Shown: positions 1 to 9,114 of the stretch, in pieces
Layout: every line of letters starts with the position of its first letter
How positions within the stretch are numbered: position 1 is the first letter of the stretch
Origin: CCMP332 sp040218795
GTDB taxonomy: Bacteria; Bacteroidota; Bacteroidia; Cytophagales; CCMP332
Assembly (NCBI GenBank): GCA_040218795.1
Contig: JAVJQT010000002.1
Location: 303,506-367,505 of the forward strand
Direction: 5' to 3'
Length of the DNA stretch: 64,000 nucleotides
Made by a program: the position numbers and the translations under genes
The notes under the pieces: generated by a model
Told to the model about the DNA's origin: nothing
The model's input: only the letters and a program-made list of their open reading frames with translations
Databases searched by the model: none

Positions 1-1416
1 TTTGGATTTGACTGGGGAAACAGAACTGCTACAATCCGTTGGAATCACCTTTATAACAAAAGGCTCTTTTCAAATACCTCCTTGATCGGAAGCATTTTTG
101 ATTACGGTTTGGAATCAAATGGCGATGCCCTGGGATTGGAGTGGACTTCAAATATTTCAGAGCTCAGTTTAAAAAATGATTTCAATTATTTCCTCAATAC
201 CAATAATACGATTGATTTTGGTTATCAAGTAAGCTGGAAAAGATTTTCTCCGGGAAAAATTGTTCCCGAAGATGAAACCTCCATTTTTAATAAAGTCGAA
301 TTGGAAAGAATGTATGCCCTGGATCATGCTTTCTATGCAGGCAATGAACAGCGTATCTCTTCGAGAATTTCAATGTCCTATGGAATAAGGTTATCCATTT
401 TTCAAAATATGGGCAAAACCAGAATCTATGAATATGCCGATCAGTCAGATAACATAAGCAGCAGGCAGGATAATATTTTGGATACAATAGATTATGATCA
501 TTGGGAAAACATCGTGACTTATATCAACCCTGAACCAAGGTTTTCTATTCGTTATCTTCTCAATGAATCAAATTCCATAAAGGGCTCTTACAACCGGATG
601 GTGCAAAATGCGCACATCATTTCTTCAGGGACCGTTCCATTGCCATTTAATACCTGGAATCCTAGCTCACCATATTTAAAACCACAAATAGCTGACCAGA
701 TTGCTTTGGGATATTTTAAAAATATCAATTCCAATATGTACGAATTGTCAGGTGAAATTTTTTATAAGAACATTCAAAACGTGACCGACTTTGCTGATAA
801 TGCAGAAATATTCTTCAATTTCCATTTGGCGAATGAGTTTCGTCAAGGAAATTCCGAGGCTTATGGTTTGGAATTATTTGCAAGAAAAAACAAAGGTAAA
901 CTAACCGGATTTGCCAGTTATACCTTGTCAAAGGCCACAAGAACAATAGAAGGGGTCAACAATGGAAAAACCTTCAATGCCAATTACGACCGGCGACACA
1001 ATTTCAACATTATTGCCACTTATGCATTAAAAGAACGCATAGACATTGGTGCAAACTTTACATATTCCTCCGGAAGGCCAATTTCAATACCCAGTGGTAA
1101 ATACGAATATTTAAATTATACTGTTCAGCAATATACGGCTCGCAACGCTTATAAACTGCCTGCTTATCACAGGCTGGATTTATCACTTACTCTCAATGGG
1201 AAAAAATATAATAAGAAAGGCGAGGCTCGTAAAATGACGGACGCCTGGGTGTTTTCGATATATAATGTCTACAACAGGCAAAACGCCTTTACAATTTATA
1301 CCGAAACAAAAACAGATGAAGACGGCAATGTGCTTGGAGATGGCCGCGAACTCGTAGCTAAAAAAGTATCCCTTTTTGGCATTTTACCATCAGTCACTTA
1401 CAATTTCAGATTTTAA
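1..1416 (+). CDS. TonB-dependent receptor, C-terminal part (5' end outside window)
   Basis: This is the C-terminal beta-barrel part of an outer-membrane TonB-dependent receptor. The frame is open from base 1, and the residues before the first Met read as barrel sequence (RWNHLYNKRLFSNTSLIG), so the gene starts upstream of the window. The visible part has alternating aromatic and polar barrel strands, long loops, and the typical extreme C-terminus ending NFRF with a terminal Phe. Such receptors import siderophores, oligosaccharides or peptides across the outer membrane using TonB energy. The next gene, 4 bp downstream, encodes a DUF4249 lipoprotein, a frequent partner of SusC-type receptors that carry an N-terminal carboxypeptidase-like domain and a plug. 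The substrate cannot be told from this fragment. Confidence 0.85.
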   Translation, partial: FGFDWGNRTATIRWNHLYNKRLFSNTSLIGSIFDYGLESNGDALGLEWTSNISELSLKNDFNYFLNTNNTIDFGYQVSWKRFSPGKIVPEDETSIFNKVELERMYALDHAFYAGNEQRISSRISMSYGIRLSIFQNMGKTRIYEYADQSDNISSRQDNILDTIDYDHWENIVTYINPEPRFSIRYLLNESNSIKGSYNRMVQNAHIISSGTVPLPFNTWNPSSPYLKPQIADQIALGYFKNINSNMYELSGEIFYKNIQNVTDFADNAEIFFNFHLANEFRQGNSEAYGLELFARKNKGKLTGFASYTLSKATRTIEGVNNGKTFNANYDRRHNFNIIATYALKERIDIGANFTYSSGRPISIPSGKYEYLNYTVQQYTARNAYKLPAYHRLDLSLTLNGKKYNKKGEARKMTDAWVFSIYNVYNRQNAFTIYTETKTDEDGNVLGDGRELVAKKVSLFGILPSVTYNFRF

Positions 1417-1420
1417 TACC

Positions 1421-2278
1421 ATGAAAAAGCAATTAATAATTTTAACAATAATTTCTGCTCTCTTTCTATCTGGCTGTGAGGAAGAAATTCAATTGGATGT
1501 GGATCAAACCGAAGAGCAATTAGTAATAGACGGTTTATTAACAGACTCCTTAAAGTATCACGAAATAAGATTAAGCACAAGCAATGGTCTCTACGACAAA
1601 AATGGCTTCCCCGCAGTGGATAATGCAAGTGTATCTGTGACAGAAAAATCAAATGAGGGAATTGAACGGATAATAAATTACGATTTAACCGAGAAACCAG
1701 GGCTTTACCGTTCTCAAATAGAATTTAAAGGAACAATTGGCAACGCTTATGAATTGAGAATAGATTGGAAAGGAGTGACCTATACCGCTGAAGATATACT
1801 ACTGCCGGTTACAAAAATTGATAGTCTTGTGGCTGAACCTGTGGAAGATGACTTCGAACCATGGGACGATTTAATCGATTCACTGGGAACAGAAACAGGA
1901 CCTTTTTATTATATCAAGTTTTACGCCATTGAGCCCGGTGATAGAGTTGATTTTTATAACTGGCGTTTTTATAGAAATGGTGTTTTTAAAAATAATGAGG
2001 GTAGAGATGTATACTATGCTTCGGATGAAATAGTTAGAGAGGAAATAAATGGCATATATATAACCGGGGTGTATACAAGTGGCGATACGGTATACATGGA
2101 ACAATACAGTATTTCACGAATAGGATATCTCTATTATTTTGATCTTGAAACAGTTCTCAATTCCGACGGAGGAATGTTCAGCTCTGCACCGGCAAATCCG
2201 AGGAATAATTTAAGCAATGGGGCTCTAGGCTTTTGGCAGGTTTCGAGTGTGGAGACAATTAAATATGTTTTGGAATGA
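1421..2278 (+). CDS. DUF4249 domain lipoprotein (receptor partner)
   Basis: A 285-residue predicted outer-membrane lipoprotein. It starts with a short signal peptide and lipobox (LFLSGC), so Cys would be residue 18 of the mature start. The body shows DUF4249 features: LVIDGLLTD after the acidic linker, then an IRLSTSNGLYDK strand and an NASVSV strand typical of its Ig-like N-terminal domain. An ATG further upstream in the same frame exists, but it lies inside the receptor gene; the ATG at 1421 gives the signal peptide directly and follows the receptor stop by 4 bp. The pair is probably one operon. DUF4249 proteins commonly sit beside TonB receptors and are thought to help at the cell surface, but their exact role is not established. 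Confidence 0.85.
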   Translation: MKKQLIILTIISALFLSGCEEEIQLDVDQTEEQLVIDGLLTDSLKYHEIRLSTSNGLYDKNGFPAVDNASVSVTEKSNEGIERIINYDLTEKPGLYRSQIEFKGTIGNAYELRIDWKGVTYTAEDILLPVTKIDSLVAEPVEDDFEPWDDLIDSLGTETGPFYYIKFYAIEPGDRVDFYNWRFYRNGVFKNNEGRDVYYASDEIVREEINGIYITGVYTSGDTVYMEQYSISRIGYLYYFDLETVLNSDGGMFSSAPANPRNNLSNGALGFWQVSSVETIKYVLE

Positions 2279-2647
2279 TTAAGTGATTGATGAATTAAGT
2301 TTTGATTTAATTGCTTTTTAAGGAGGTCACAACTATCCTACGAAGAATTTTGATCACTCTGTTAATCTAAAGTGAAATCCTTTTTGCTTTCTGTATATTT
2401 TGATTCTCTTACCTGAGCCCCAATTGATGTACCGGATCTCAAATTTGTTTTGAAAGCACAAAGTTTTGTTTTGAGTTTAACTCATCACAGAAGCAAATTG
2501 TCGCCAATGCGAAATCATAGGATTTTCCCCGTATAATATTTTCAGCCAAAATTTGATTTTAAGTAAATAAATCAAATTAACTTTTTTAAAGGTTGGATAA
2601 TGCGTGAATGTCAGAAATTAATTATTTAACTCTATAATTACTTAATT
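2279..2647. other. Intergenic gap, no gene seen
   Basis: These 369 bases separate the DUF4249 gene from the 3' end of the convergent fabG gene. The stretch is AT-rich. I see no open frame with coding character, no tRNA-like fold and no strong hairpin with a T-tract. Confidence 0.5.
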
Positions 2648-3394
2648 CTAAGTAAGCATTCCGCCGTCTACTTGTAGTACTTGTCCTGAAATATAAGAAC
2701 TCATGTCTGAGGCAAGAAACACACAGGCATTCGCCACATCATCAGGTGTTCCTCCGCGTTTTAAAGGGATAGCATTTTTCCATTCATCCACCATTTTTTG
2801 ATCCAATGCTTCGGTCATTTCGGTTTCGATAAATCCGGGAGCAACTGCATTGCAACGAATTCCTCTGGAACCCAATTCCAGAGCTACAGATTTTGTAAAT
2901 CCAATGATTCCCGCTTTTGAAGCAGCATAATTGGCTTGTCCTGCATTTCCTTTGATGCCTACCACTGAGGTAATATTTATGATAGAGCCTCCACGTTGTT
3001 TCATCAACTGACGTGTAGCTGCTTTAACGGTGTTAAAACAAGATTTTAGGTTAACCAGCATTACATCATCCCACATCTCTTCATTCATACGCATAAGAAG
3101 GTTGTCTTTTGTGATGCCTGCATTATTGACAAGCACATCAAGCGATCCGAATTCCTCAATGACAGAATTGATTAATTCTTCAGCCGCTGCAAAATCAGCA
3201 GCATCGGATTTATAACCTTTGGCTTTAATACCATGTTTGGATAGGGCAACTTCAAGTTCTTTAGCTTTTTCTTCAGAGGAGCGATAGGTAAAAGCCACAT
3301 TGGCACCTGCTTCAGCCATGGCCATGGCAATTCCACTTCCTATTCCTCTCGATGCACCGGTTACGAGCGCGGTTTTATTGTCTAGTAGTTTCAT
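2648..3394 (-). CDS. fabG: 3-oxoacyl-[acyl-carrier-protein] reductase
   Basis: A 248-residue short-chain dehydrogenase with the usual FabG length and motifs. The cofactor-binding loop is GASRGIG near residues 14-20, followed by the NNAG motif and the Ser-Tyr-Lys catalytic set in NITSVVG...YAASKAG, and an ending with DGGM. It reduces 3-ketoacyl-ACP to 3-hydroxyacyl-ACP using NADPH in the fatty acid elongation cycle in the cytoplasm. The motif NAGITKDNLLMRM is strongly FabG-like and separates it from general SDR enzymes. It stands alone here, divergent from the lpd gene. Fatty-acid synthesis as its role is inferred from this family resemblance. Confidence 0.92.
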   Translation of the reverse strand: MKLLDNKTALVTGASRGIGSGIAMAMAEAGANVAFTYRSSEEKAKELEVALSKHGIKAKGYKSDAADFAAAEELINSVIEEFGSLDVLVNNAGITKDNLLMRMNEEMWDDVMLVNLKSCFNTVKAATRQLMKQRGGSIINITSVVGIKGNAGQANYAASKAGIIGFTKSVALELGSRGIRCNAVAPGFIETEMTEALDQKMVDEWKNAIPLKRGGTPDDVANACVFLASDMSSYISGQVLQVDGGMLT

Positions 3395-3521
3395 TTGGAT
3401 TCAAAGTTTGGGCTAATTTATAAAAAACATTAGATAGCATTGGATTTGATTATTTGGAAAAAATCAATTCAAAAATGAATTTCATAATTGAAAATACAAT
3501 TCTTAATTATTAATTGATTCT

Positions 3522-3529
3522 TACCTTTG
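3522..3529 (+). promoter_or_regulatory. Putative -7 promoter element of lpd
   Basis: TACCTTTG fits the Bacteroidota -7 consensus TAnnTTTG and lies 36 bp before the lpd start codon. I do not see a matching TTTG or TTG at the expected spacing upstream, so only the -7 element is supported. Confidence 0.45.
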
Positions 3530-3564
3530 CCGCTCATAATTGATTTTTAAAACGCATCAAAGAT

Positions 3565-4959
3565 ATGGCTAGTAAATACGATCTTATTGTTCTGGGTAGT
3601 GGTCCCGGTGGATATGTAGCTGCAATCAGGGCTTCTCAGCTGGGAATGAAAGTGGCAATTGTTGAAAAAGAAAGTCTGGGCGGAATATGTCTGAACTGGG
3701 GATGTATCCCAACCAAAGCGCTTCTGAAAAGTGCAAATGTTTTTGAATACATACAGCATTCCGAGGATTATGGCATCAAAGTGGGGTCTTCAAAAGTGGA
3801 TTTCAAAGGAATGGTAACAAGAAGCCGTGGTGTTGCGGATGGGATGAGCAAAGGTGTTCAGTTTCTCATGAAGAAAAATAAGATCGATGTGATCATGGGT
3901 TTTGGTAAACTGCTCAAAGGCAAAAAGATCGAAGTCACTGATGATAAAAAGAAGAAAACAAGCTACGAAGCAAAAAATATTATCATCGCCACAGGGGGCA
4001 GAGCTAAGGAATTGCCTAAGCTTAAAATCGACGGTAAAAAAGTAATAGAATACAGAAAAGCCATGTCAATGGACACCCAACCAAAATCTATGGTAGTGGT
4101 AGGTTCCGGAGCCATTGGTGTCGAATTTGCCTATTTCTATAATTCAATCGGTACTAAAGTAACTGTCGTCGAATATTTGGACAGAATTGTTCCCAATGAA
4201 GATGAGGAAGTTTCTAAGCAGTTGGAACGCACTTATAAAAAAGCGGGCATGGACATAATGACTTCGGCTGAAGTAACAGGCGTTGATACCAAAGGAAAAG
4301 GCTGTAAAGTCGATGTGAAAACAAAAAAAGGTAATCAAACCATTGAATGCGATGTAGTTCTTTCTGCGGTTGGAGTTGCTACAAACCTGGAAGGCATAGG
4401 CCTGGAGGATGTTGGAATAAAACATGAAAAAGGACATATCACTGTTGATGATTATTACAAAACAAGTGTAGATGGATACTTTGCAATAGGTGACATTGTA
4501 AAAGGTCCGGCACTAGCTCATGTAGCTTCTGCAGAAGGCATCACCTGTGTTGAAAAAATTGCAGGTCACAGTCCGGAACCAATAGATTATAATAACATAC
4601 CGGGATGCACCTATTGCAGTCCTGAAATTGCTTCTGTAGGCTATACTGAAAAATCAGCCAAAGAAGCCGGATATGAAATTAAGGTAGGTAAATTTCCTTT
4701 TTCTGCATCAGGGAAAGCGAGTGCAGCCGGTGCTAAAGACGGTTTTGTGAAAGTGATTTACGATGCGAAATACGGTGAGTGGTTGGGAGCGCATATGATA
4801 GGTGCCAATGTGACGGAAATGATCGCTGAAGTTGTTGCTGCTAGAAAATTGGAGACGACAGGCCATGAGATTTTAAAAACGATTCACCCACATCCTACTA
4901 TGTCTGAAGCGGTTATGGAAGCTACCGCTGCTGCCTATGATGAGGTTATCCATTTGTAG
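3565..4959 (+). CDS. lpdA: Dihydrolipoyl dehydrogenase (E3)
   Basis: A 464-residue flavoprotein of the pyridine nucleotide-disulfide oxidoreductase class 1. It has an N-terminal FAD-binding GSGPGG motif, the redox disulfide in GGICLNWGCIPTK (Cys42 and Cys47), an NAD-binding VVGSGAIGVEF segment, the second FAD motif ending AIGDI, and the C-terminal HPHPTMSE segment that contains the catalytic His-Glu pair. It reoxidises the lipoyl arms of pyruvate and 2-oxoglutarate dehydrogenases and of the glycine cleavage system, producing NADH. Length and motifs are standard. It is monocistronic here, with a hairpin between it and the convergent downstream gene. Confidence 0.95.
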   Translation: MASKYDLIVLGSGPGGYVAAIRASQLGMKVAIVEKESLGGICLNWGCIPTKALLKSANVFEYIQHSEDYGIKVGSSKVDFKGMVTRSRGVADGMSKGVQFLMKKNKIDVIMGFGKLLKGKKIEVTDDKKKKTSYEAKNIIIATGGRAKELPKLKIDGKKVIEYRKAMSMDTQPKSMVVVGSGAIGVEFAYFYNSIGTKVTVVEYLDRIVPNEDEEVSKQLERTYKKAGMDIMTSAEVTGVDTKGKGCKVDVKTKKGNQTIECDVVLSAVGVATNLEGIGLEDVGIKHEKGHITVDDYYKTSVDGYFAIGDIVKGPALAHVASAEGITCVEKIAGHSPEPIDYNNIPGCTYCSPEIASVGYTEKSAKEAGYEIKVGKFPFSASGKASAAGAKDGFVKVIYDAKYGEWLGAHMIGANVTEMIAEVVAARKLETTGHEILKTIHPHPTMSEAVMEATAAAYDEVIHL

Positions 4960-4974
4960 AATTTAAGAATAATT

Positions 4975-5013
4975 AATTAAGAATGGAGAAGTCTCATTTC
5001 TTCATTCTTAATT
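4975..5013. terminator. Bidirectional hairpin between convergent genes
   Basis: AATTAAGAATG (4975-4985) is exactly repeated in inverted form as CATTCTTAATT (5003-5013), with further partial pairing toward the loop. It lies between the lpd stop and the stop of the convergent gene at 5016, so it probably terminates both transcripts. The T-rich tails are imperfect. Confidence 0.55.
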
Positions 5014-5015
5014 GA

Positions 5016-5447
5016 TTAAATCTCCTTCCCTTCCTTTTTCAGTTTCTTTTTGACTTTGTTCAATTGTTTTTCGCCAATGTAATCCTCAATTTGTCTTTCG
5101 AGATTAATGAATAATCCTTTTTTAACCCGGTGATAAGAGACTAAAATGATATTGGACATGGTGTGTGCTTCACTGATTCCCCTTTCCTCAAAGAAAAAAT
5201 ACAAGTCAGAATCACCGTCGTTTAAACCCCAATGACTGCGGATATAGGCCCCCACACTGAGATTATAAGCATGCGCTAAATCATCTTCTTTATGACGGAT
5301 AAAATTATACTGATCTGTTTTCGTTAAGTGTTCATCGAGTGCAATCATGCATTCTTTGAGATTTTTTGGTACTTTACCGGTGCTTTGCGCACTTAAATTT
5401 GAAAATTGGACGACAATCAGGAAAAGGAATACTAAATACTTTTTCAT
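5016..5447 (-). CDS. Secreted protein, resembles DUF6794 family
   Basis: A 143-residue protein with a clear signal peptide (hydrophobic core VFLFLIVVQF, cleavage after SAQ). The mature part has PKNLKECMIALDEHL followed by a Trp-containing IRSHWGL segment, an acidic aromatic stretch (DSDLYFFFEERGI) and HTMSNIILVSYHR, and it ends in a Lys-rich tail. This order resembles a Bacteroidota family of small periplasmic proteins (DUF6794 by my recollection), of unknown function. It is convergent with lpd and apparently monocistronic. The gene looks real because of the signal peptide and normal coding composition. Confidence 0.65.
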   Translation of the reverse strand: MKKYLVFLFLIVVQFSNLSAQSTGKVPKNLKECMIALDEHLTKTDQYNFIRHKEDDLAHAYNLSVGAYIRSHWGLNDGDSDLYFFFEERGISEAHTMSNIILVSYHRVKKGLFINLERQIEDYIGEKQLNKVKKKLKKEGKEI

Positions 5448-5600
5448 CGTTTGAATTTGAATACCATTTTTACTAACAAGAAGGGTGCCACAATAGCTTA
5501 ATAAGAATTGTAGATTTAAAGTTTCAATTCATTCAAAATTGCACTATAAATATATCGATTTTAATAAATATTTGATAATTACAATTAATTAGTGGCCTCT

Positions 5601-6788
5601 ATGATGAGAATGGATCTCTATAGAAACAAATCCAATATCAAAGTATTAATACTTGTAATTGCACTAATCATAGGCGCTACATCATTGATTTACACCAACT
5701 TTTTGGTAACCAAATTAGAAGAAAGAGAAAAGAAAATCATTGATCTCTATGCAAAAGCCTTGGAATATGTTGCCAATGCCGACCTGGATGAAAACATAAA
5801 TTTTATAACATCTGAAATTGTCGAAGTAAATAATTCAATACCAGTAATACTTACCGATGAAAATGGAATACCTAGCAGTTCAGCAAATTCCAGAAATATC
5901 ATATTTCCAAAAAATGCCTCCGAAGAAAGGAAAATAGAAATCCTTAAAAAGGAAATAGAGATAATGAAGGAAGAAAAAGAACCCATTCCTGTTGAAGCCT
6001 ATGGCGTAACTCAGTTTATCTATTATAGAAATTCAAACCTGATATTTCAATTAAAATGGTATCCATATGTTCAGCTTACAATAATTGGAATATTTGGCGC
6101 TTTAGCCTACCTGGTATTTTCAGTAACAAGAAGAAATGAACAAAATCGTGTCTGGGTTGGAATGGCTAAGGAAACTGCACATCAATTAGGAACGCCACTG
6201 TCCTCACTCATGGCCTGGCTGGAATACTTTAGGTCAAATGAACATATAAAAAATGATCCTGCATTAAATGAGATTGAAAAGGACATTCAAAGATTGGAAA
6301 TGATTACCATGCGTTTTTCAAGTATAGGTTCAGTTCCAAAATTGGATCCATACGATATGGAAGAGGTCGTCAACAATGTAGTTGACTATTTGAAAATACG
6401 CCTAAGTTCAAAGGTATCTTTTGAAGTAAAAAGCGATTTACCCCAGGGCACGAAAGTAAAACTCAATTATTCTCTTTTTCATTGGGTCATTGAGAATATT
6501 TGCAAAAATGCAGTTGACGCAATGGAAGGTTCAGGAGGCTTGACACTTCACATGGCAATTTCGTCAAATAATCAAGTATTTCTTGACATTTCTGATACAG
6601 GAAAAGGAATACCAAAAAGTGATATAAAAGAAATTTTCAGACCGGGTTACACCACTAAAAAACGCGGATGGGGTTTAGGACTAACATTAGCGCATAGAAT
6701 CATAGAGGAGTATCATAATGGTAGAATATTCATAAAAAATTCAGAGATAAATAAAGGCACTACTTTCCGAATTATTTTGAGTCTGTAA
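5601..6788 (+). CDS. Membrane sensor histidine kinase
   Basis: A 395-residue kinase. The N-terminus has one membrane segment (near residues 12-32), then an extracytoplasmic region with a coiled, Glu/Lys-rich stretch, a second membrane segment (VQLTIIGIFGALAYLVF), and a cytoplasmic catalytic core. The phosphoacceptor box is AKETAHQLGTPLSSL with His194; the ATPase part shows the N box ENICKNAVDAMEG, a DTGKGIP G1 box and GWGLGLTLA. Starts are possible at GTG 5592 and ATG 5601, 5604 or 5610; I chose the first ATG. No response regulator gene is adjacent, so it is an orphan here and its partner and signal are unknown. Confidence 0.85.
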   Translation: MMRMDLYRNKSNIKVLILVIALIIGATSLIYTNFLVTKLEEREKKIIDLYAKALEYVANADLDENINFITSEIVEVNNSIPVILTDENGIPSSSANSRNIIFPKNASEERKIEILKKEIEIMKEEKEPIPVEAYGVTQFIYYRNSNLIFQLKWYPYVQLTIIGIFGALAYLVFSVTRRNEQNRVWVGMAKETAHQLGTPLSSLMAWLEYFRSNEHIKNDPALNEIEKDIQRLEMITMRFSSIGSVPKLDPYDMEEVVNNVVDYLKIRLSSKVSFEVKSDLPQGTKVKLNYSLFHWVIENICKNAVDAMEGSGGLTLHMAISSNNQVFLDISDTGKGIPKSDIKEIFRPGYTTKKRGWGLGLTLAHRIIEEYHNGRIFIKNSEINKGTTFRIILSL

Positions 6789-6813
6789 AAAGCTTTTTTG
6801 AATCGTTTTTACC

Positions 6814-6844
6814 TTTGGATTATTGAATATAAAACTTAGTTTTG
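6814..6844 (+). promoter_or_regulatory. Promoter of atpDC
   Basis: TTTG at 6814-6817 and TAGTTTTG at 6837-6844 are separated by 19 bp, an excellent match to the Bacteroidota -33/-7 promoter. Transcription would start near 6851, about 30 nt before the atpD start codon. Confidence 0.65.
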
Positions 6845-6882
6845 CACTCTAATTTTATAACACGTCCTAATACCACGATCTA

Positions 6883-8385
6883 ATGTCAAATAAAGGTAAA
6901 ATTGTTCAGGTTATCGGGCCCGTAGTTGATGTGGCTTTTGAAGGGGAAAATAAGCTTCCAAATATTTTAGATGCTCTGGAAGTAAAGAAAGAAGACGGTA
7001 CGCTCGTTATTCTTGAAGTCCAAACGCATTTGGGTGAAGATACAGTTCGAACCATCGCAATGGATGCAACCGAAGGAATGCGAAGAGGAATGGAAGTCAC
7101 GGATAAAGGCAAACCGATTGCAATGCCTCGAGGCGAAGCGATTAAAGGTAGACTTTTCAACGTGGTAGGTGATGCGATTGATGGTATCGGTCCTGTTAGC
7201 AAAGAAAATGGTCTTCCGATTCACAGAGATGCACCAAAATTTGAAGATCTCTCTACTTCAACCGAAGTTTTATATACCGGAATTAAAGTAATCGACCTGA
7301 TCGAGCCCTATGCCAAAGGAGGTAAAATTGGTTTATTCGGTGGTGCGGGTGTTGGTAAAACGGTACTAATCCAGGAGTTGATCAACAACATTGCAAAAGC
7401 CTACTCTGGTCTTTCTGTATTTGCCGGTGTCGGTGAAAGAACAAGGGAAGGAAATGACCTTTTAAGAGAAATGATCGAATCGGGTATTGTAACTTATGGT
7501 GATGCCTTTAAAGAATCCATGGAAAATGGAGGATGGGATTTATCAAAAGTGGATAATGAGAAACTTAAAGAATCAAAAGCGACATTCGTTTTTGGTCAGA
7601 TGAACGAACCTCCCGGTGCTCGTGCAAGAGTGGCACTTTCAGGTTTAACAATTGCAGAACATTTCCGCGATGGCGATGGAGATGAAAAAGGAAAAGACAT
7701 ACTTTTCTTTATTGATAATATTTTCCGATTTACTCAGGCGGGATCGGAAGTATCAGCACTTTTAGGTAGAATGCCATCTGCGGTAGGTTATCAACCAACC
7801 CTGGCAACTGAAATGGGTGCCATGCAGGAAAGAATTACTTCAACAAAGAGAGGTTCTATTACCTCTGTACAGGCTGTTTACGTGCCAGCGGATGACCTTA
7901 CTGACCCGGCACCTGCTACGACTTTTGCCCACCTTGATGCTACAACCGTATTGTCAAGGAAAATCGCAGAATTAGGTATTTACCCGGCTGTTGATCCATT
8001 GGATTCAACATCGAGAATTATGTCCAGAGATATTTTGGGTGACGATCACTATGATACTGCTCAAAGAGTAAAAAATATTTTACAGAGATATAAGGAATTA
8101 CAAGACATTATTGCGATTCTTGGAATGGATGAATTATCAGATGAAGATAAGTCTGTTGTTCACAGAGCAAGACGTGTTCAAAGATTCCTCTCGCAACCAT
8201 TCCATGTTGCTGAGCAGTTTACAGGTCTCAAAGGGGTATTTGTTGATATTAAAGAAACCATACGAGGATTTAATGAAATTCTTGATGGTAAGCACGATCA
8301 TCTTCCCGAAGCTGCATTTAACCTGAAGGGTTCAATTGAGGAAGCGGTAGAAGCCGGTGAAAAAATGCTTGCTGAAGCAAAATGA
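6883..8385 (+). CDS. atpD: ATP synthase F1 subunit beta
   Basis: The 500-residue catalytic beta subunit of the F1Fo ATP synthase. The Walker A motif GGAGVGKT is at residues 153-160, the catalytic GERTREGNDL segment follows, then the Walker B-like ILFFIDNIFRF and the GSEVSALLGRMPSAVGYQPTLATEMG region. It binds and converts ADP and phosphate at the catalytic sites of the alpha3beta3 hexamer on the cytoplasmic side of the membrane. As in many Bacteroidota, beta and epsilon form a separate two-gene operon away from the other subunits; atpC follows after 1 bp. Confidence 0.98.
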   Translation: MSNKGKIVQVIGPVVDVAFEGENKLPNILDALEVKKEDGTLVILEVQTHLGEDTVRTIAMDATEGMRRGMEVTDKGKPIAMPRGEAIKGRLFNVVGDAIDGIGPVSKENGLPIHRDAPKFEDLSTSTEVLYTGIKVIDLIEPYAKGGKIGLFGGAGVGKTVLIQELINNIAKAYSGLSVFAGVGERTREGNDLLREMIESGIVTYGDAFKESMENGGWDLSKVDNEKLKESKATFVFGQMNEPPGARARVALSGLTIAEHFRDGDGDEKGKDILFFIDNIFRFTQAGSEVSALLGRMPSAVGYQPTLATEMGAMQERITSTKRGSITSVQAVYVPADDLTDPAPATTFAHLDATTVLSRKIAELGIYPAVDPLDSTSRIMSRDILGDDHYDTAQRVKNILQRYKELQDIIAILGMDELSDEDKSVVHRARRVQRFLSQPFHVAEQFTGLKGVFVDIKETIRGFNEILDGKHDHLPEAAFNLKGSIEEAVEAGEKMLAEAK

Positions 8386-8386
8386 T

Positions 8387-8635
8387 ATGTACATAGAAAT
8401 ACTAACACCGGAGGATAAATTATTTGAAGGAACGGCCAGTTCGGCTAAGTTTCCAGGTTCTTCAGGCTCATTTGAAGTATTGGAAAATCACGCTCCTCTT
8501 ATAAGCAGTCTTGACGATGGAATTGTAACGGTTCGATCGCAAAAAGGTGAATTGAATTTCAGAGTTGATGGTGGCGTAGTGGAAGTCTTAAAAAACAAGG
8601 TCACTGTCCTTCTGGAAAAAGCAACAGAAATTTAG
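8387..8635 (+). CDS. atpC: ATP synthase F1 subunit epsilon (short form)
   Basis: An 82-residue epsilon subunit, part of the central stalk that couples rotation to catalysis. The sequence MYIEILTPEDKLFEG...FPGSSGSFEVLENHAPLISSL is the N-terminal beta-sandwich domain. The C-terminal two-helix regulatory domain of the E. coli protein is absent, which is usual in this phylum. The ATG at 8387, 1 bp after the atpD stop, is the natural start; an earlier in-frame ATG lies inside atpD. It is translated with atpD from the promoter at 6814. Confidence 0.93.
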   Translation: MYIEILTPEDKLFEGTASSAKFPGSSGSFEVLENHAPLISSLDDGIVTVRSQKGELNFRVDGGVVEVLKNKVTVLLEKATEI

Positions 8636-8640
8636 TCAAC

Positions 8641-8666
8641 GCTCTGTATAATTTCAGGGCTTTGTT
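8641..8666 (+). terminator. Weak terminator after atpC
   Basis: GCTCTG (8641-8646) pairs with CAGGGC (8655-8660), with one G-T pair, and is followed by TTTGTT. It overlaps the stop codon of the convergent crcB gene. The stem is short, so this is tentative. Confidence 0.35.
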
Positions 8667-9022
8667 ATAAAATAAGCAATTGAAGCGGCCAATACTCCGC
8701 CTATTAAACTTGCTGCTATATATGCACTTGCTATAATGAACTCTCCCTGTTTTAGCAAAAAGTAATTTTCATAAGAAAAGGTAGAAAAAGTAGTAAAACC
8801 ACCACAAAAACCCGCACTTGCCAATAAGATCAAATCCTGGTTAAGCGAAGGCTCTCTTTCATTGAAAGTTATTAAAAAACCCAGAAGTAAGGAACCGGCT
8901 ATATTCACAATAAAAGTAGGCCATGGAAATCCCGATGAACCCAGGGTATAAAAAGTAATACTCAAATAATAGCGGAGGACACTCCCCAGTCCCCCACCTA
9001 TAAAAACCAATAATAGCTTCAC
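8654..9022 (-). CDS. crcB: Fluoride exporter CrcB/FluC
   Basis: A 122-residue membrane protein with four hydrophobic segments, the usual size for a Fluc subunit. Diagnostic motifs are GGGLGSVLRYYLS at the N-terminus, WPTFIVNIAGSLLLGF with the conserved Asn, and GFCGGFTTFSTFSYE with the polar track and Phe residues that line the pore. It works as a dual-topology dimer to expel fluoride. It is convergent with atpC. I saw no fluoride riboswitch upstream; there is instead a plausible promoter at 9027-9058. Confidence 0.92.
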   Translation of the reverse strand: MKLLLVFIGGGLGSVLRYYLSITFYTLGSSGFPWPTFIVNIAGSLLLGFLITFNEREPSLNQDLILLASAGFCGGFTTFSTFSYENYFLLKQGEFIIASAYIAASLIGGVLAASIAYFITKP

Positions 9023-9026
9023 GTAT

Positions 9027-9058
9027 CAAGGTTATGAAAATGAATGTAATTCATCAAA
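9027..9058 (-). promoter_or_regulatory. Promoter of crcB
   Basis: On the minus strand, TTTG (9058-9055) is followed after 20 bp by TAACCTTG (9034-9027), one mismatch from TAnnTTTG. It lies directly before the crcB start codon at 9022, so the leader would be very short. Confidence 0.45.
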
Positions 9059-9062
9059 TTAC

Positions 9063-9095
9063 TTTGTTATTGTCATATCAAAATTATTACATTTG
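9063..9095 (+). promoter_or_regulatory. Promoter of the 9115-11573 operon
   Basis: TTTG at 9063-9066 and TACATTTG at 9088-9095, separated by 21 bp, fit the Bacteroidota consensus. The start codon follows 20 bp later. It is back to back with the crcB promoter. Confidence 0.6.
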
Positions 9096-9114
9096 ATTTC
9101 CTTTAAATGATTAA

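Noticed and set aside
2279..2647. Possible small gene in the gap after the DUF4249 gene
   Set aside because: No frame of reasonable length with a start codon and coding composition was found.
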